From Rhodospirillaceae bacterium (GTDB lineage Bacteria; Pseudomonadota; Alphaproteobacteria; UBA6615): a DNA stretch of 44,669 bases. Under the pieces are notes generated by a model, which had not been told where the DNA came from, ran no database searches, and saw only the letters and a program-made list of their open reading frames with translations. The DNA lies in contig JABJEK010000002.1 of NCBI GenBank assembly GCA_018702955.1, positions 1 through 44,669 on the forward strand, read 5' to 3'. This document shows positions 9,301-16,688 of this stretch, piece by piece; within the stretch, counting starts at the first letter, position 1; every line of letters begins with the position of its first letter. Made by a program: the position numbers and the translations under genes.

Positions 9301-9315
9301 GTTCACGTAATGAAC
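9301..9315. promoter_or_regulatory. Operator-like palindrome GTTCA-N5-TGAAC, third copy
   Basis: GTTCA CGTAA TGAAC lies in the 175-base gap between the flippase-like gene stop (9335) and the tonB start (9159). It is preceded by GC, as are the two copies in the promoter of the winged-helix regulator at 12990-13634. The shared 12 fixed positions make a common binding protein likely. The probable target is tonB, transcribed leftward. Confidence 0.6.
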
Positions 9316-9334
9316 AGTATGCTCGCAGCGTCGC

Positions 9335-10312
9335 TCAATCAAGTTGACCGCCGTCCGTATGGCCTCCGCTCGGTGACTGAATGTCGTGGGGAGATTTTTT
9401 CCTGATCAGCCAGAGTACCCCTCCGGGAAGTCCCCCGACGAGCAGCACGATACCGTACAAGATTGATACGCTGACCGCTTGTGTTTCGCCGACCCCCAGG
9501 GCGCCGAGCAAAATGATCAAGATCTGCTCGCGGACACCCCAACCGGCGATCGAGATTGGAATGCTGATCAGCAGGATCGTTGGCGTCATCGCGACCACGT
9601 AGATCAGGAAGCTCGTATTGCCGCCAAGGGCGTGAGCGACGGCCCATGCGATGGCAATCATCGAGGCATGGACCGCGATGGAGAGACACAAGGTGGGAAT
9701 GGCGATGGCTGGGCGACGGCACAGGGAAACCGCGTCGCGGGAAAGGAGAATCGCGAAGTTGAGGATACGGATATGCTGGAACTGCCGGGTGAGACTGTTG
9801 TCGAACACGAACAGCATGAGTATGGCGAACCACGCGCCTGCCAGAACGGTGATCAACCCGCTCGCCGCGATGGGGTTGTCCAGCTTCTCGACAAGCTGTG
9901 GCGTGACTGCGGTGGTTACAATGATCAGTGTGATCAGGCCGGTTATCCGGTCGAGCAAGACGCTGTTTGTTGCTGTTTGTACACTGACGCCGGTCCGCCA
10001 GAGATAGAACACGCGCGTCGCGTCTCCGCCGATGCTGGAGGGCAGGGTCTGATTGAAAAACAAACCGATAAGTAAGAGCCGGAGGGTGGTTCCCAGGGGT
10101 AACTCGACGTTGAGACTTTGAAGTACGAGCCACCAACGCGCGGTGCCCAGGATCACGATTGTGCCAAAGAACAGAGCAGCAAGTGCGAGCCAGGCCGTAC
10201 GCGCATCGGCGAGCTTTGCGAGAACCTCTTCGAAATCGACACCACCGAGAACCCATGTGATCAGGGCGACTGAAACGGCCAGTTTGGCGAACATCAAGAA
10301 GTGTTTTTGCAT
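9335..10312 (-). CDS. Lysylphosphatidylglycerol synthase TM-type / flippase-like membrane protein
   Basis: The 325-residue protein is almost entirely hydrophobic, with about eight or nine predicted membrane segments. The motifs NQTLPSSIGGDATRVFYLWR (about 90-110) and the late ISIPISIAGWGVREQ are typical of the LPG_synthase_TM (UPF0104) family. These proteins are flippases or membrane subunits associated with glycolipid and glycosyltransferase systems; here there is no aminoacyl-transferase domain, so lysinylation is not implied. It is transcribed away from the nonulosonate synthase gene and toward tonB. A role in moving a lipid-linked intermediate is plausible but unproven. Confidence 0.82.
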   Translation of the reverse strand: MQKHFLMFAKLAVSVALITWVLGGVDFEEVLAKLADARTAWLALAALFFGTIVILGTARWWLVLQSLNVELPLGTTLRLLLIGLFFNQTLPSSIGGDATRVFYLWRTGVSVQTATNSVLLDRITGLITLIIVTTAVTPQLVEKLDNPIAASGLITVLAGAWFAILMLFVFDNSLTRQFQHIRILNFAILLSRDAVSLCRRPAIAIPTLCLSIAVHASMIAIAWAVAHALGGNTSFLIYVVAMTPTILLISIPISIAGWGVREQILIILLGALGVGETQAVSVSILYGIVLLVGGLPGGVLWLIRKKSPHDIQSPSGGHTDGGQLD

Positions 10313-10354
10313 GGGTCTGTGTAGGCTACTTCGGTCGGATCGGGCCGGAATGAA

Positions 10355-10372
10355 CAGCTGCTTGCGCAGCTG
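10355..10372. repeat. Perfect 7-bp inverted repeat (CAGCTGC-N4-GCAGCTG)
   Basis: A stem of 7 base pairs with the 4-base loop TTGC lies 42 bases outside the flippase start, in the divergent gap 10313-10614. It could be an RNA hairpin in the flippase leader or an operator. There is no U-tract, so it is not an obvious terminator. Confidence 0.45.
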
Positions 10373-10420
10373 GAGGGTCAGAATAGGTCGTGTGTCCGAG
10401 TGCTACCTACATCAACTGTG

Positions 10421-10450
10421 GCGATAGGGATATCCGCGATCCCTTATCGC
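10421..10450. repeat. Imperfect inverted repeat (11-bp arms, one bulge)
   Basis: GCGATAGGGAT pairs with ATCCCTTATCGC across a 7-base spacer, with one extra T in the right arm. It lies midway between the divergent flippase and nonulosonate synthase genes. Apart from this, the 10355 hairpin and the TTAACCAA element, I see nothing recognisable in the 10313-10614 gap. Confidence 0.45.
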
Positions 10451-10523
10451 ACTTCTCCGCAACGCGTTTTTCGGATGGAAACGGCGGCCTTTCCGGCGGT
10501 TCTGGCCCGATCGTAGGCTTTTC

Positions 10524-10545
10524 TTAACCAAAGCTGGGTTCAATG
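10524..10545 (+). promoter_or_regulatory. TTAACCAA element upstream of the NeuB-like gene, matching the Maf upstream region
   Basis: TTAACCAA at 10524-10531 is one base off the CtrA half-site TTAACCAT. The block 10525-10545 matches 40795-40815, upstream of the Maf gene, at 17 of 21 positions (TAACCAAA, then TG, GTT and AATG at equal spacing). Its position favours transcription starting after 10543, which argues for the downstream start of the NeuB-like gene. Confidence 0.45.
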
Positions 10546-10614
10546 GAGGACGCCGTATGCGCCGGATTCCTCCTCAACGCGCGGCACCTGGATGAAGTAC
10601 TGGATGACGAAGCC

Positions 10615-11685
10615 ATGCATGCTGACGATCGGGAAAATTCGTTTGAGATATCAGGCCGCGCCATCGGTGGCGATGCGGCCACCTATCTGATTGCCGAAGT
10701 GGCGCAAGCCCATGACGGGTCGCTGGGCACGGCGCATATGTTCATAGATGCAGCCGCTGACGCCGGCGCGGATGCCGTTAAGTTTCAGACGCATATCGCG
10801 GATGCTGAATCCACGCGCGACGAGCCCTTTCGTGTGGCGTTCAGTCAACAGGACGAAACCAGAATCGACTATTGGAGGCGTATGGAGTTTGACGCCGAAC
10901 AATGGGCCGGGCTCGCCGATCATGCACGGGCGTCGGGATTGCATTTCATGAGTTCAGCCTTCTCGCTTGAGGCGGTCGCATTATTGCGGCGGCTGGATGT
11001 GCCGGTCTGGAAGATCGCGTCAGGTGAAGTTCGCACCCGGGGCATGGTCGCCGCGATCTGTGCAGACGCAAAGCCTGTCTTGTTGTCGACCGGAATGAGC
11101 CCCTGGGACGATATCGATGCGGCAGTCGATGAAATTCGCCATGCCGGATCACCGGTCGCAATTCTCCAATGCGTCAGTCGCTATCCCACGCCGTTGGCCG
11201 ATGTTGGCCTGAATATCATGAAGGATCTGAGCGCGCGCTACGATTGTCCGGTGGGACTGTCCGATCATTCGGGACAACCCTGGCCGGCACTGGCGGCCAT
11301 CGCCCGCGGTGCGGCTGTCGTTGAATTGCATCTCACCTTGTCGGAACGGATGTTCGGCCCCGACGTGCCGTCGTCGCTGACGGTCGATCAGTTCCGGATG
11401 GTGTCCGATATGCGTGATGCGGTCGCGACGATGGATGCGCACCCTGCGGACAAGGACGCTGTGGCGGAAGACCTGGCGGACATGCGCGCGATGTTCGGGC
11501 GTAGCCTCGCGCCGAAGCGCGACCTCATCGCCGGCACGCTTGTCACGGAAGACATGTTGCTGGCCAAGAAGCCTGCAACGGGCATTCCCGAGAATGACAT
11601 TGACGCTGTGGTTGGCCGAACGCTCGTGCGCGACGTTCCTTCCGACCGTTTGATCTCCTGGGCCGATTTGCATGTTGATAGTTAG
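10615..11685 (+). CDS. N-acetylneuraminate/legionaminate synthase family protein (NeuB/LegI-like)
   Basis: The protein is about 356 residues from this start. It has the NeuB TIM-barrel pattern: YLIAEVAQAHDGSLG (about 24-38), GADAVKFQTH (about 51-60), GLHFMSSAFS, KIASGEV, LLSTGMS, ILQCVSRYPTP, GLSDHSG and VELHLTLSERMFGPD. A C-terminal SAF/antifreeze-like domain follows from about residue 290. It should condense phosphoenolpyruvate with a ManNAc-type sugar to make a nine-carbon nonulosonic acid. The frame is open to an ATG at 10543, but those 24 residues do not look like the family N-terminus and a promoter-like element overlaps that ATG. It forms a pair with the cytidylyltransferase 12 bases downstream. 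The LegB/LegC/PtmE genes nearby suggest legionaminate; sialic or pseudaminic acid cannot be excluded. Confidence 0.9.
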   Translation: MHADDRENSFEISGRAIGGDAATYLIAEVAQAHDGSLGTAHMFIDAAADAGADAVKFQTHIADAESTRDEPFRVAFSQQDETRIDYWRRMEFDAEQWAGLADHARASGLHFMSSAFSLEAVALLRRLDVPVWKIASGEVRTRGMVAAICADAKPVLLSTGMSPWDDIDAAVDEIRHAGSPVAILQCVSRYPTPLADVGLNIMKDLSARYDCPVGLSDHSGQPWPALAAIARGAAVVELHLTLSERMFGPDVPSSLTVDQFRMVSDMRDAVATMDAHPADKDAVAEDLADMRAMFGRSLAPKRDLIAGTLVTEDMLLAKKPATGIPENDIDAVVGRTLVRDVPSDRLISWADLHVDS

Positions 11686-11697
11686 GGCGGTGACGTC

Positions 11698-12453
11698 ATG
11701 AGTTGGCTTGACGCAAGTCGCTCGCCGGCGGTTCTCGCCGTGATACCGGCGCGCGGCGGCTCGAAGGGTATTCCGGGCAAGAACATGAAGCGCCTTTGCG
11801 GGCTGACGCTGGTCGGCCGCGCGACACGGTTGGCCGTTTCCCAGACATGGGTCGACCAGGTCATTGTTTCTACCGATGATCCTGAAATCGCAGCCGAGGT
11901 CGTGCGCCAGGGTGGAGACGCACCGTTCCTGCGGCCGCCTGAACTGGCCGACGACACGGCATCCTCGGATGATATGTGGCGTCATGCGTGGCACGCGGCC
12001 GAAGATCACTATGGTCGTCGTTTCGACGTCTCTATTCTACTCGAGCCGACAAGCCCACTTCGCCAGTCAGCCGATCTGACGGCTACGATGGAGGCGCTGT
12101 TCGATGGTCCGCATCATGGCGCCGCGACGGTCAGCCCCACGCCGGCGCATTACGCGCCACAGAAAACCCTGACGGTCAACGAAGGCCGGATCGGGTTCCT
12201 GCTTGAGGAAGGTGCCCGCACGGCGCGCCGACAGGACGTACCGCCGCTCTATCACCGCAACGGTCTTTGTTACGCACTACGTCGCGAACCGTTCCTTGAT
12301 GGCGCACCCATTCTCGACGGCGCATGCGCCGCCGTGATCGTCGACCGACCCGTCGCGAATATCGACGAGCCGTTTGAGCTGGAATTGGCTGAATGGCTTC
12401 TGGACAGGCAAGGCCTGATCGTCCCCGAATTGCCTCTGTCGGAAACTGCCTGA
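11698..12453 (+). CDS. Acylneuraminate/legionaminate cytidylyltransferase (NeuA/LegF-like)
   Basis: The 251-residue protein carries the CTP-binding motif VIPARGGSKGIPGKNMK near residues 15-31, followed by VIVSTDDPEIA, LLEPTSPLR and YHRNGLCYALRR, the cytidylyltransferase set. It activates the nonulosonic acid made by the upstream synthase to the CMP-sugar used by transferases. It starts 12 bases after the synthase stop, with a GGCGGTG-type ribosome site, so the two are cotranscribed. It is convergent with the NusG-like gene; only 27 bases separate them and no clear terminator is visible. Confidence 0.9.
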   Translation: MSWLDASRSPAVLAVIPARGGSKGIPGKNMKRLCGLTLVGRATRLAVSQTWVDQVIVSTDDPEIAAEVVRQGGDAPFLRPPELADDTASSDDMWRHAWHAAEDHYGRRFDVSILLEPTSPLRQSADLTATMEALFDGPHHGAATVSPTPAHYAPQKTLTVNEGRIGFLLEEGARTARRQDVPPLYHRNGLCYALRREPFLDGAPILDGACAAVIVDRPVANIDEPFELELAEWLLDRQGLIVPELPLSETA

Positions 12454-12480
12454 CCACATTGACCCGCGATTGGCCGCGCT

Positions 12481-12993
12481 TTAGCTGGCGGGCGCCAACG
12501 CCGCCATCGGCATTTTCACGCGGACCTGGCGACCCAGTAAATCCAGCAAAAGAAACACGCGGTGCTGGTCCGATGGCGCGTCGAATATGCCGATATGGTC
12601 GGCCATCGAGCCTTCGGTGATCCGGACCTTGTCACCTTTCCGCAAGCCCGCGCGGTCGCCGAGAATGACATATCCACTCGCATCCTCGTGGCGGCGAATA
12701 TCGTCGATGACGTTGTCCGGCACGGGTGCTGGTAGTCCGCTGTGGCAGATTAGCTCGCTCACACCGACGGTCGAGTTGAGCGCCCGCCAGCGCGCGCGCT
12801 CGGGATCCATGCCGACGAACAGGTAGCCCGGAAAAAGTGGCTTCTGCACGTTATCTGTCTTGCGGGCGTGGCGCCGGCGTTTGATGTACCGCGGCAGATA
12901 GCCGTCGAAACCCTGGCGAAGAATATGTGTCAGCGCCTTGAACTCGCCGTTGGGATGAGTTCGTACGACAAACCAGCGTTTGGTCTCGTTCAT
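12481..12993 (-). CDS. NusG/RfaH-like specialised antiterminator
   Basis: The 170-residue protein has an N-terminal NGN domain (RWFVVRTHPNGEFKA, FDGYLPRY, PLFPGYLFVGMD, VGVSELI) and a C-terminal KOW-type domain starting at GLRKGDKVRITEGSMADHIGIF. It resembles RfaH, UpxY and other NusG paralogues that load on RNA polymerase and allow read-through of long polysaccharide operons. Its location among glycan genes and its operon with an EPS-type regulator support that over the housekeeping NusG role, as does the absence of secE or ribosomal protein genes. Its ATG lies inside the end of the wHTH gene (4-base overlap). Confidence 0.87.
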   Translation of the reverse strand: MNETKRWFVVRTHPNGEFKALTHILRQGFDGYLPRYIKRRRHARKTDNVQKPLFPGYLFVGMDPERARWRALNSTVGVSELICHSGLPAPVPDNVIDDIRRHEDASGYVILGDRAGLRKGDKVRITEGSMADHIGIFDAPSDQHRVFLLLDLLGRQVRVKMPMAALAPAS

Positions 12994-13634
12994 GGCTTAA
13001 CCTCGCCGTTCGGCGTGACGCTGATTCGAAGGAGGCCGGGCACGATTACCCGCCCGGCCGGATATTCACGCACAAGCGAATCGTAGACGGCCTGTGGGTC
13101 TGAAAGTGCCGTCAGGAGCAATGCGTCGATGCCGCCGGCGCCATCGATCGTCTGCACGACGGGCAGGTGTGCAAAGCTGTTTTGTGTGTGAGCGGGGTCA
13201 ATGACGGCAACAATCTCGACGCCGGACGCCTCGCACAGGGATGCGACTTCGGTCAGTTCACTTGCGCCGTAGAGGGCGATCCGATTCCAGCCGCACCGGC
13301 TGGCCTCGTTCAGGGCTTCGGTGCATTGGCTGCGTGCGTCGCGGAAGAAGCGGAACGAGTCCGAAAGATACTCGGCGGTCAGGCGACTCTTTTCGGAAAA
13401 CCCCTGGGGCGTGAGGTAGTAGGCGTAGCGGTTTGTCGGCGCCTGGCTGACCTTGATCAGACCCTTTTTGACGCAACGTTTCAGATACGCATTCGTCAGC
13501 CCGAGCGCGATTCCCAAGTCCTGAGCGACGGTACGCTGGGTGATGCGCTCATTCTCGTGAATGGCGTTCAGGATGCCAAGAGTGATCTCGGCTTCGTCGG
13601 CTTTGCCGACAGGTATGCGCTCAGCGTTGCTCAT
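12990..13634 (-). CDS. EPS-type winged-helix transcriptional regulator with C-terminal Rossmann-like domain
   Basis: Residues about 16-88 form a winged helix like the EPS-associated MarR family: ITQRTVAQDLGIALGLTNAY, LKRCVKKGLIKV, YAYYLTPQGFSEK. Residues about 115-210 form a second domain with RIALYGASELTEVASL and VEIVAVIDP, reminiscent of a Rossmann-like nucleotide- or sugar-nucleotide-binding unit, possibly a sensor. The gene leads a two-gene operon with the NusG-like gene. Its promoter contains two identical-spaced palindromes, suggesting autorepression. I see no good Shine-Dalgarno before the ATG at 13634. The ligand is unknown. Confidence 0.82.
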   Translation of the reverse strand: MSNAERIPVGKADEAEITLGILNAIHENERITQRTVAQDLGIALGLTNAYLKRCVKKGLIKVSQAPTNRYAYYLTPQGFSEKSRLTAEYLSDSFRFFRDARSQCTEALNEASRCGWNRIALYGASELTEVASLCEASGVEIVAVIDPAHTQNSFAHLPVVQTIDGAGGIDALLLTALSDPQAVYDSLVREYPAGRVIVPGLLRISVTPNGEVKP

Positions 13635-13641
13635 GAATAGC

Positions 13642-13656
13642 GTTCACTTTGTGAAC
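13642..13656. promoter_or_regulatory. Operator O1, GTTCA-N5-TGAAC, proximal to the wHTH gene
   Basis: GTTCA CTTTG TGAAC begins 7 bases upstream of the regulator's ATG. The arms extend to 6 bases (GTTCAC/GTGAAC). It overlaps the likely -10 element and transcription start on the minus strand, a typical repressor position. Its centre is 22 bases, two helical turns, from O2. Confidence 0.72.
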
Positions 13657-13683
13657 ATACGGCGTTCAGGCTATGAACGTCAA
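13654..13683 (-). promoter_or_regulatory. Probable sigma70 promoter of the wHTH-NusG operon
   Basis: On the minus strand TTGACG (13683-13678) is followed after 18 bases by TATGTT (13659-13654). The -35 is one base from consensus; the -10 is weaker. O2 lies between the two hexamers and O1 covers the -10 and start region. Confidence 0.5.
13664..13678. promoter_or_regulatory. Operator O2, GTTCA-N5-TGAAC, distal to the wHTH gene
   Basis: GTTCA GGCTA TGAAC, with flanking C and G that extend the arms to 6 bases. It has the same spacing as O1 and the copy at 9301-9315, and all three are preceded by GC. Confidence 0.72.
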
Positions 13684-13705
13684 GTATTTCATGAGCTTAG
13701 GCAAA

Positions 13706-15610
13706 CTATCGCGTGTTACTGAAATTCTCGGTCACATAGGCAACCAGCTCATCGACACATTCCTCGACGCCGCGTCCGCTCGTGTCGACACCGATGTCGG
13801 GGCTGACCGGCGCCTCATATGGCGCCGAGATGCCTGTGAATTCCTTAATGTCCCCGGCGCGGGCCCGTTTATAGAGGCCTTTCGGGTCGCGCGACTCACA
13901 CGTCGCCACATCGGCGTCGATGAAGACCTCGTGGAAAGCGTCGCCCGCCGCTTCGCGCGCCCGATCGCGGTCTGCGCGATAGGGTGAGATGAAGGCTGTG
14001 ATCACGATCAAGCCGGCATCCGCCAGCAGTGCCGCGACTTCGCCAACGCGTCGAATGTTTTCCGCGCGATCCTCCGGCGAGAATCCCAGATTGGCGTTCA
14101 GGCCGGTTCGTACATTATCGCCATCCAACACATAGACCTGATAGCCCTTGTCGAACAGCCGTTGCTCCAGCGCCATCGCCAGGGTTGATTTGCCGGCCCC
14201 GGACAGTCCGGTGAACCAGAGCACCCCCGGCCTGTGTCGATTGCGGGCAATCCGCCGCGCCGGAGCGACGCGATGATCGACTTCCGTCAGGTTGGTGCCC
14301 CGCACCGTCACCGCTTGTCGCTGGTCGGGATAGATGCCGAGCGAGATGACACCTCCGCCCAGGGTCAGGTGCTTGTCGACAATGATGAGCCGCCCTGTGC
14401 GGGGCAGATTGTCGTGTTCGTCGAAGGCCACGAGCTGGCTTGTGCGGATCACCACGTCAGCGATTTCATCGCGAGCCACACGCGTTGCATCATGGTCGGT
14501 CAGCGCATCGATATCGATCACGCGCTCAATTTGCTCGACGACCGCATCGACCCGTTTCGGGCCGATTTTAAGCTCGCACGCGGTGCCGATTTCCAGTGGC
14601 GTCTCGGCCAACCAGAAAAGGCGGGCATGAAACACGTCCGATTCGATCGGCGCGCCCATTTCGTGGCTGGCGATCTCGCCGCGTTCGACGAAGATCTGTT
14701 CGTCGAGTGTGATACCCACGGATTCGCCGGCGTGCGCCGAGGTGGCGGCTCCGTCAGTGTTCCAGCTTTCGATGGATTCGATCCGTGCCGTTCGGTTGCT
14801 GGGTGAGAAGACAAGTTCGTCGCCGATGTTCAGGGTGCCGGACTCGATGCGCCCGGCCAGGATACGGCGATCATCAAATTTGTAGACGTCCTGGAGCGGC
14901 AGGCGCAGCGGTTGTTCGGCGGCGGAGGCCGGGTGCTCGAATTGCGGCAGGGTCTCGAGAATGGTCGGGCCCTTGTACCAATCCATCTTCTCCGAAGCCG
15001 TTGCGACATTGTCGCCTTCGCGGGCCGAGACCGGAATGATCTGGCGCGGCGTGATGCCGATGCCTTCGAGATACTGTCGATACTCGGTCTCGATGGCGCG
15101 GAAACGATCCTCGTCATAGTCGACGAGGTCCATCTTGTTCACGGCGACCGCGACTTCGCGGACCCCGAGCAGCTGCAGCAGATACATATGATGGCGCGAC
15201 TGGCGGCGGACACCCTGGTCGGCGTCGATCATCAGCAGCGCGGCGTCGGCGTTCGAGGCGCCTGTCACCATGTTGCGGATGAATTCGCGATGGCCCGGTG
15301 CGTCAATCAACACATACTCGCGCGCGTCGTGGCGGAACCAGATTTGCGAAGTGTCGATGGTGATGCCCTGATCGCGCTCGGCCTTCAGGCTGTCCATCAG
15401 GAACGCCCATTCGAACGGCATGCCGCGTCGCCGGCACATTTCCTCAATGGCCTCGAGCTTGCCGTCGGGCAGCTGGCCGGTGTCGTGGAACAAGCGGCCT
15501 ACCAGCGTGGACTTGCCGTGATCGACATGGCCGACGATCACCACACGCATCTGTTGCTCGGGTGCCGGGCGGGCTTTCACGGGGTTGGTGTTGGTCTGTG
15601 CGTCCGCCAT
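13706..15610 (-). CDS. cysNC: Bifunctional sulfate adenylyltransferase subunit 1 / adenylylsulfate kinase (CysN-CysC)
   Basis: The 634-residue fusion has a GTPase half with P-loop GHVDHGKST (27-35), DAPGHREF and NKMDLVD, then translation-factor-like beta-barrels. A C-terminal APS kinase domain starts near 455 with [14 protein letters not shown]. With CysD it makes APS from ATP and sulfate, driven by GTP hydrolysis; the kinase part phosphorylates APS to PAPS. The CysNC fusion (NodQ-like) is common where PAPS serves as sulfate donor as well as in assimilation. Its ATG overlaps the CysD stop by one base. No cysH, cysI or sulfotransferase is visible here, so assimilation and glycan sulfation remain alternatives. 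Confidence 0.95.
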   Translation of the reverse strand: MADAQTNTNPVKARPAPEQQMRVVIVGHVDHGKSTLVGRLFHDTGQLPDGKLEAIEEMCRRRGMPFEWAFLMDSLKAERDQGITIDTSQIWFRHDAREYVLIDAPGHREFIRNMVTGASNADAALLMIDADQGVRRQSRHHMYLLQLLGVREVAVAVNKMDLVDYDEDRFRAIETEYRQYLEGIGITPRQIIPVSAREGDNVATASEKMDWYKGPTILETLPQFEHPASAAEQPLRLPLQDVYKFDDRRILAGRIESGTLNIGDELVFSPSNRTARIESIESWNTDGAATSAHAGESVGITLDEQIFVERGEIASHEMGAPIESDVFHARLFWLAETPLEIGTACELKIGPKRVDAVVEQIERVIDIDALTDHDATRVARDEIADVVIRTSQLVAFDEHDNLPRTGRLIIVDKHLTLGGGVISLGIYPDQRQAVTVRGTNLTEVDHRVAPARRIARNRHRPGVLWFTGLSGAGKSTLAMALEQRLFDKGYQVYVLDGDNVRTGLNANLGFSPEDRAENIRRVGEVAALLADAGLIVITAFISPYRADRDRAREAAGDAFHEVFIDADVATCESRDPKGLYKRARAGDIKEFTGISAPYEAPVSPDIGVDTSGRGVEECVDELVAYVTENFSNTR

Positions 15611-16404
15611 TACATGTACCCCGAGGTGCGCAGGCGCTCGAAGGAGTCCTCGGCTTCATTGTCCATCAGGCGTCCGGCGCGCTCGGGTTCCCGGGTCGTC
15701 TCAAGCTCTTCGATGATCTCGTCGATCGTCGCTGCGTCGCTGTTGATCGGTGCCGTGATGTTCTTCTCGCCCAGCGAGCGATAGCGCTTCCCGTCTTGCG
15801 AGAAGTAGAGCGGGTTGACCGGGATGTTTTCGCGCTGAGTGTATCGCCAGACGTCGATTTCGGTCCAATGCAGCAGCGGGTGAATCCGCAGATGGGCGTT
15901 TTCCGGCGTGTCGGTCGTGAACTGGTCCCAGAACTCGGCCGGCTGATCGCGGAACTCCCACGCGCCGTCTGTCGCGCGCGGGCTGAACACGCGTTCCTTG
16001 GCGCGGGTTGCTTCCTCATCTCGCCTGATCCCGACAAAGATGCCCTTGTAACCACCGTCGTCGAGCAAATTGCCCAGTCCGGCGCTCTTGCGGGCGGCCG
16101 AACGTGTCATCGGCGGCAGGCTCGGGTCCATTTCACTCTCGGGCGGACAGTCGATAACGATCAGGTCGAGGTCCCACTCTTTCGTATACTGGTCCCGATA
16201 GGCATAGACCTCGTCGAGTTCCATGCCGGTATCGAGCTGAACCACCGGGAAGGGTACCTTTCCGAAGAAGGCCTTCCGTGCAAGCCAGAGCACGACGTTG
16301 GAATCCTTGCCGATTGACCAGAGCATGGCGAGCGGTCGGGCGCAGGCATAAGCCTCGCGCAGAATGTAGACGCTCCGTGATTCGAGTATGTCCAAACGAT
16401 CCAT
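15610..16404 (-). CDS. cysD: Sulfate adenylyltransferase subunit 2 (CysD)
   Basis: The 264-residue protein starts [18 protein letters not shown] and carries the PP-loop-like [52 protein letters not shown] and [19 protein letters not shown] blocks of CysD/NodP. It is the catalytic ATP-sulfurylase subunit that works with CysN. It is the first gene of the cysD-cysNC pair and is divergent from the UDP-sugar dehydrogenase gene; the 284-base gap contains an AT-rich tract next to its start. The slightly short length, with the core intact, suggests a normal functional enzyme. Confidence 0.95.
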   Translation of the reverse strand: MDRLDILESRSVYILREAYACARPLAMLWSIGKDSNVVLWLARKAFFGKVPFPVVQLDTGMELDEVYAYRDQYTKEWDLDLIVIDCPPESEMDPSLPPMTRSAARKSAGLGNLLDDGGYKGIFVGIRRDEEATRAKERVFSPRATDGAWEFRDQPAEFWDQFTTDTPENAHLRIHPLLHWTEIDVWRYTQRENIPVNPLYFSQDGKRYRSLGEKNITAPINSDAATIDEIIEELETTREPERAGRLMDNEAEDSFERLRTSGYM

Positions 16405-16470
16405 TATACACTTACATATTGTTATATAAATTAATTTACATGATGTTTGTGGCGAACCACATAAGTCAGT
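16405..16470. promoter_or_regulatory. AT-rich divergent promoter region upstream of cysD with small inverted repeat
   Basis: About 40 bases directly upstream of cysD are very AT-rich (TTATATAAATTAATTTACAT) in a GC-rich setting. An inverted repeat TGTGG-CGAA-CCACA lies at 16448-16461. This is the likely cysD promoter and control region. The remaining gap to 16688 shows no gene, terminator or riboswitch that I recognise. Confidence 0.4.
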
Positions 16471-16688
16471 CCGTATGGCAACGCAAGTAGGTCGGGCAAA
16501 ATTCTTTGAAATTGGTCGCTGGTCGTGAATTTTAGACTCTGTTGCGTGAATCCCAGAACCGATGCAAGGGGAATTGTCGCGAATACCTGCGGGTCAGAAG
16601 ACCTATCGGGCTTGGCATTGCGCCCCCGTCCGCGTTATGAGCGACGCGGAAGGCCGCGACGGCGCGGCGCATAGCGGAGCAGAAGAAG

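Noticed and set aside
9199..9405. Open frame on the plus strand opposite the tonB upstream region and flippase end
   Set aside because: It runs antisense to the end of the flippase gene and has no recognisable protein features.
10557..10595. Possible 12-codon upstream ORF with GGAGG before the NeuB-like gene
   Set aside because: A short frame with a plausible ribosome site occurs by chance, and the transcription start may lie downstream of it.
16405..16688. SAM or cysteine-type riboswitch upstream of cysD
   Set aside because: The region is AT-rich, with one small hairpin only; I cannot see a conserved aptamer core.
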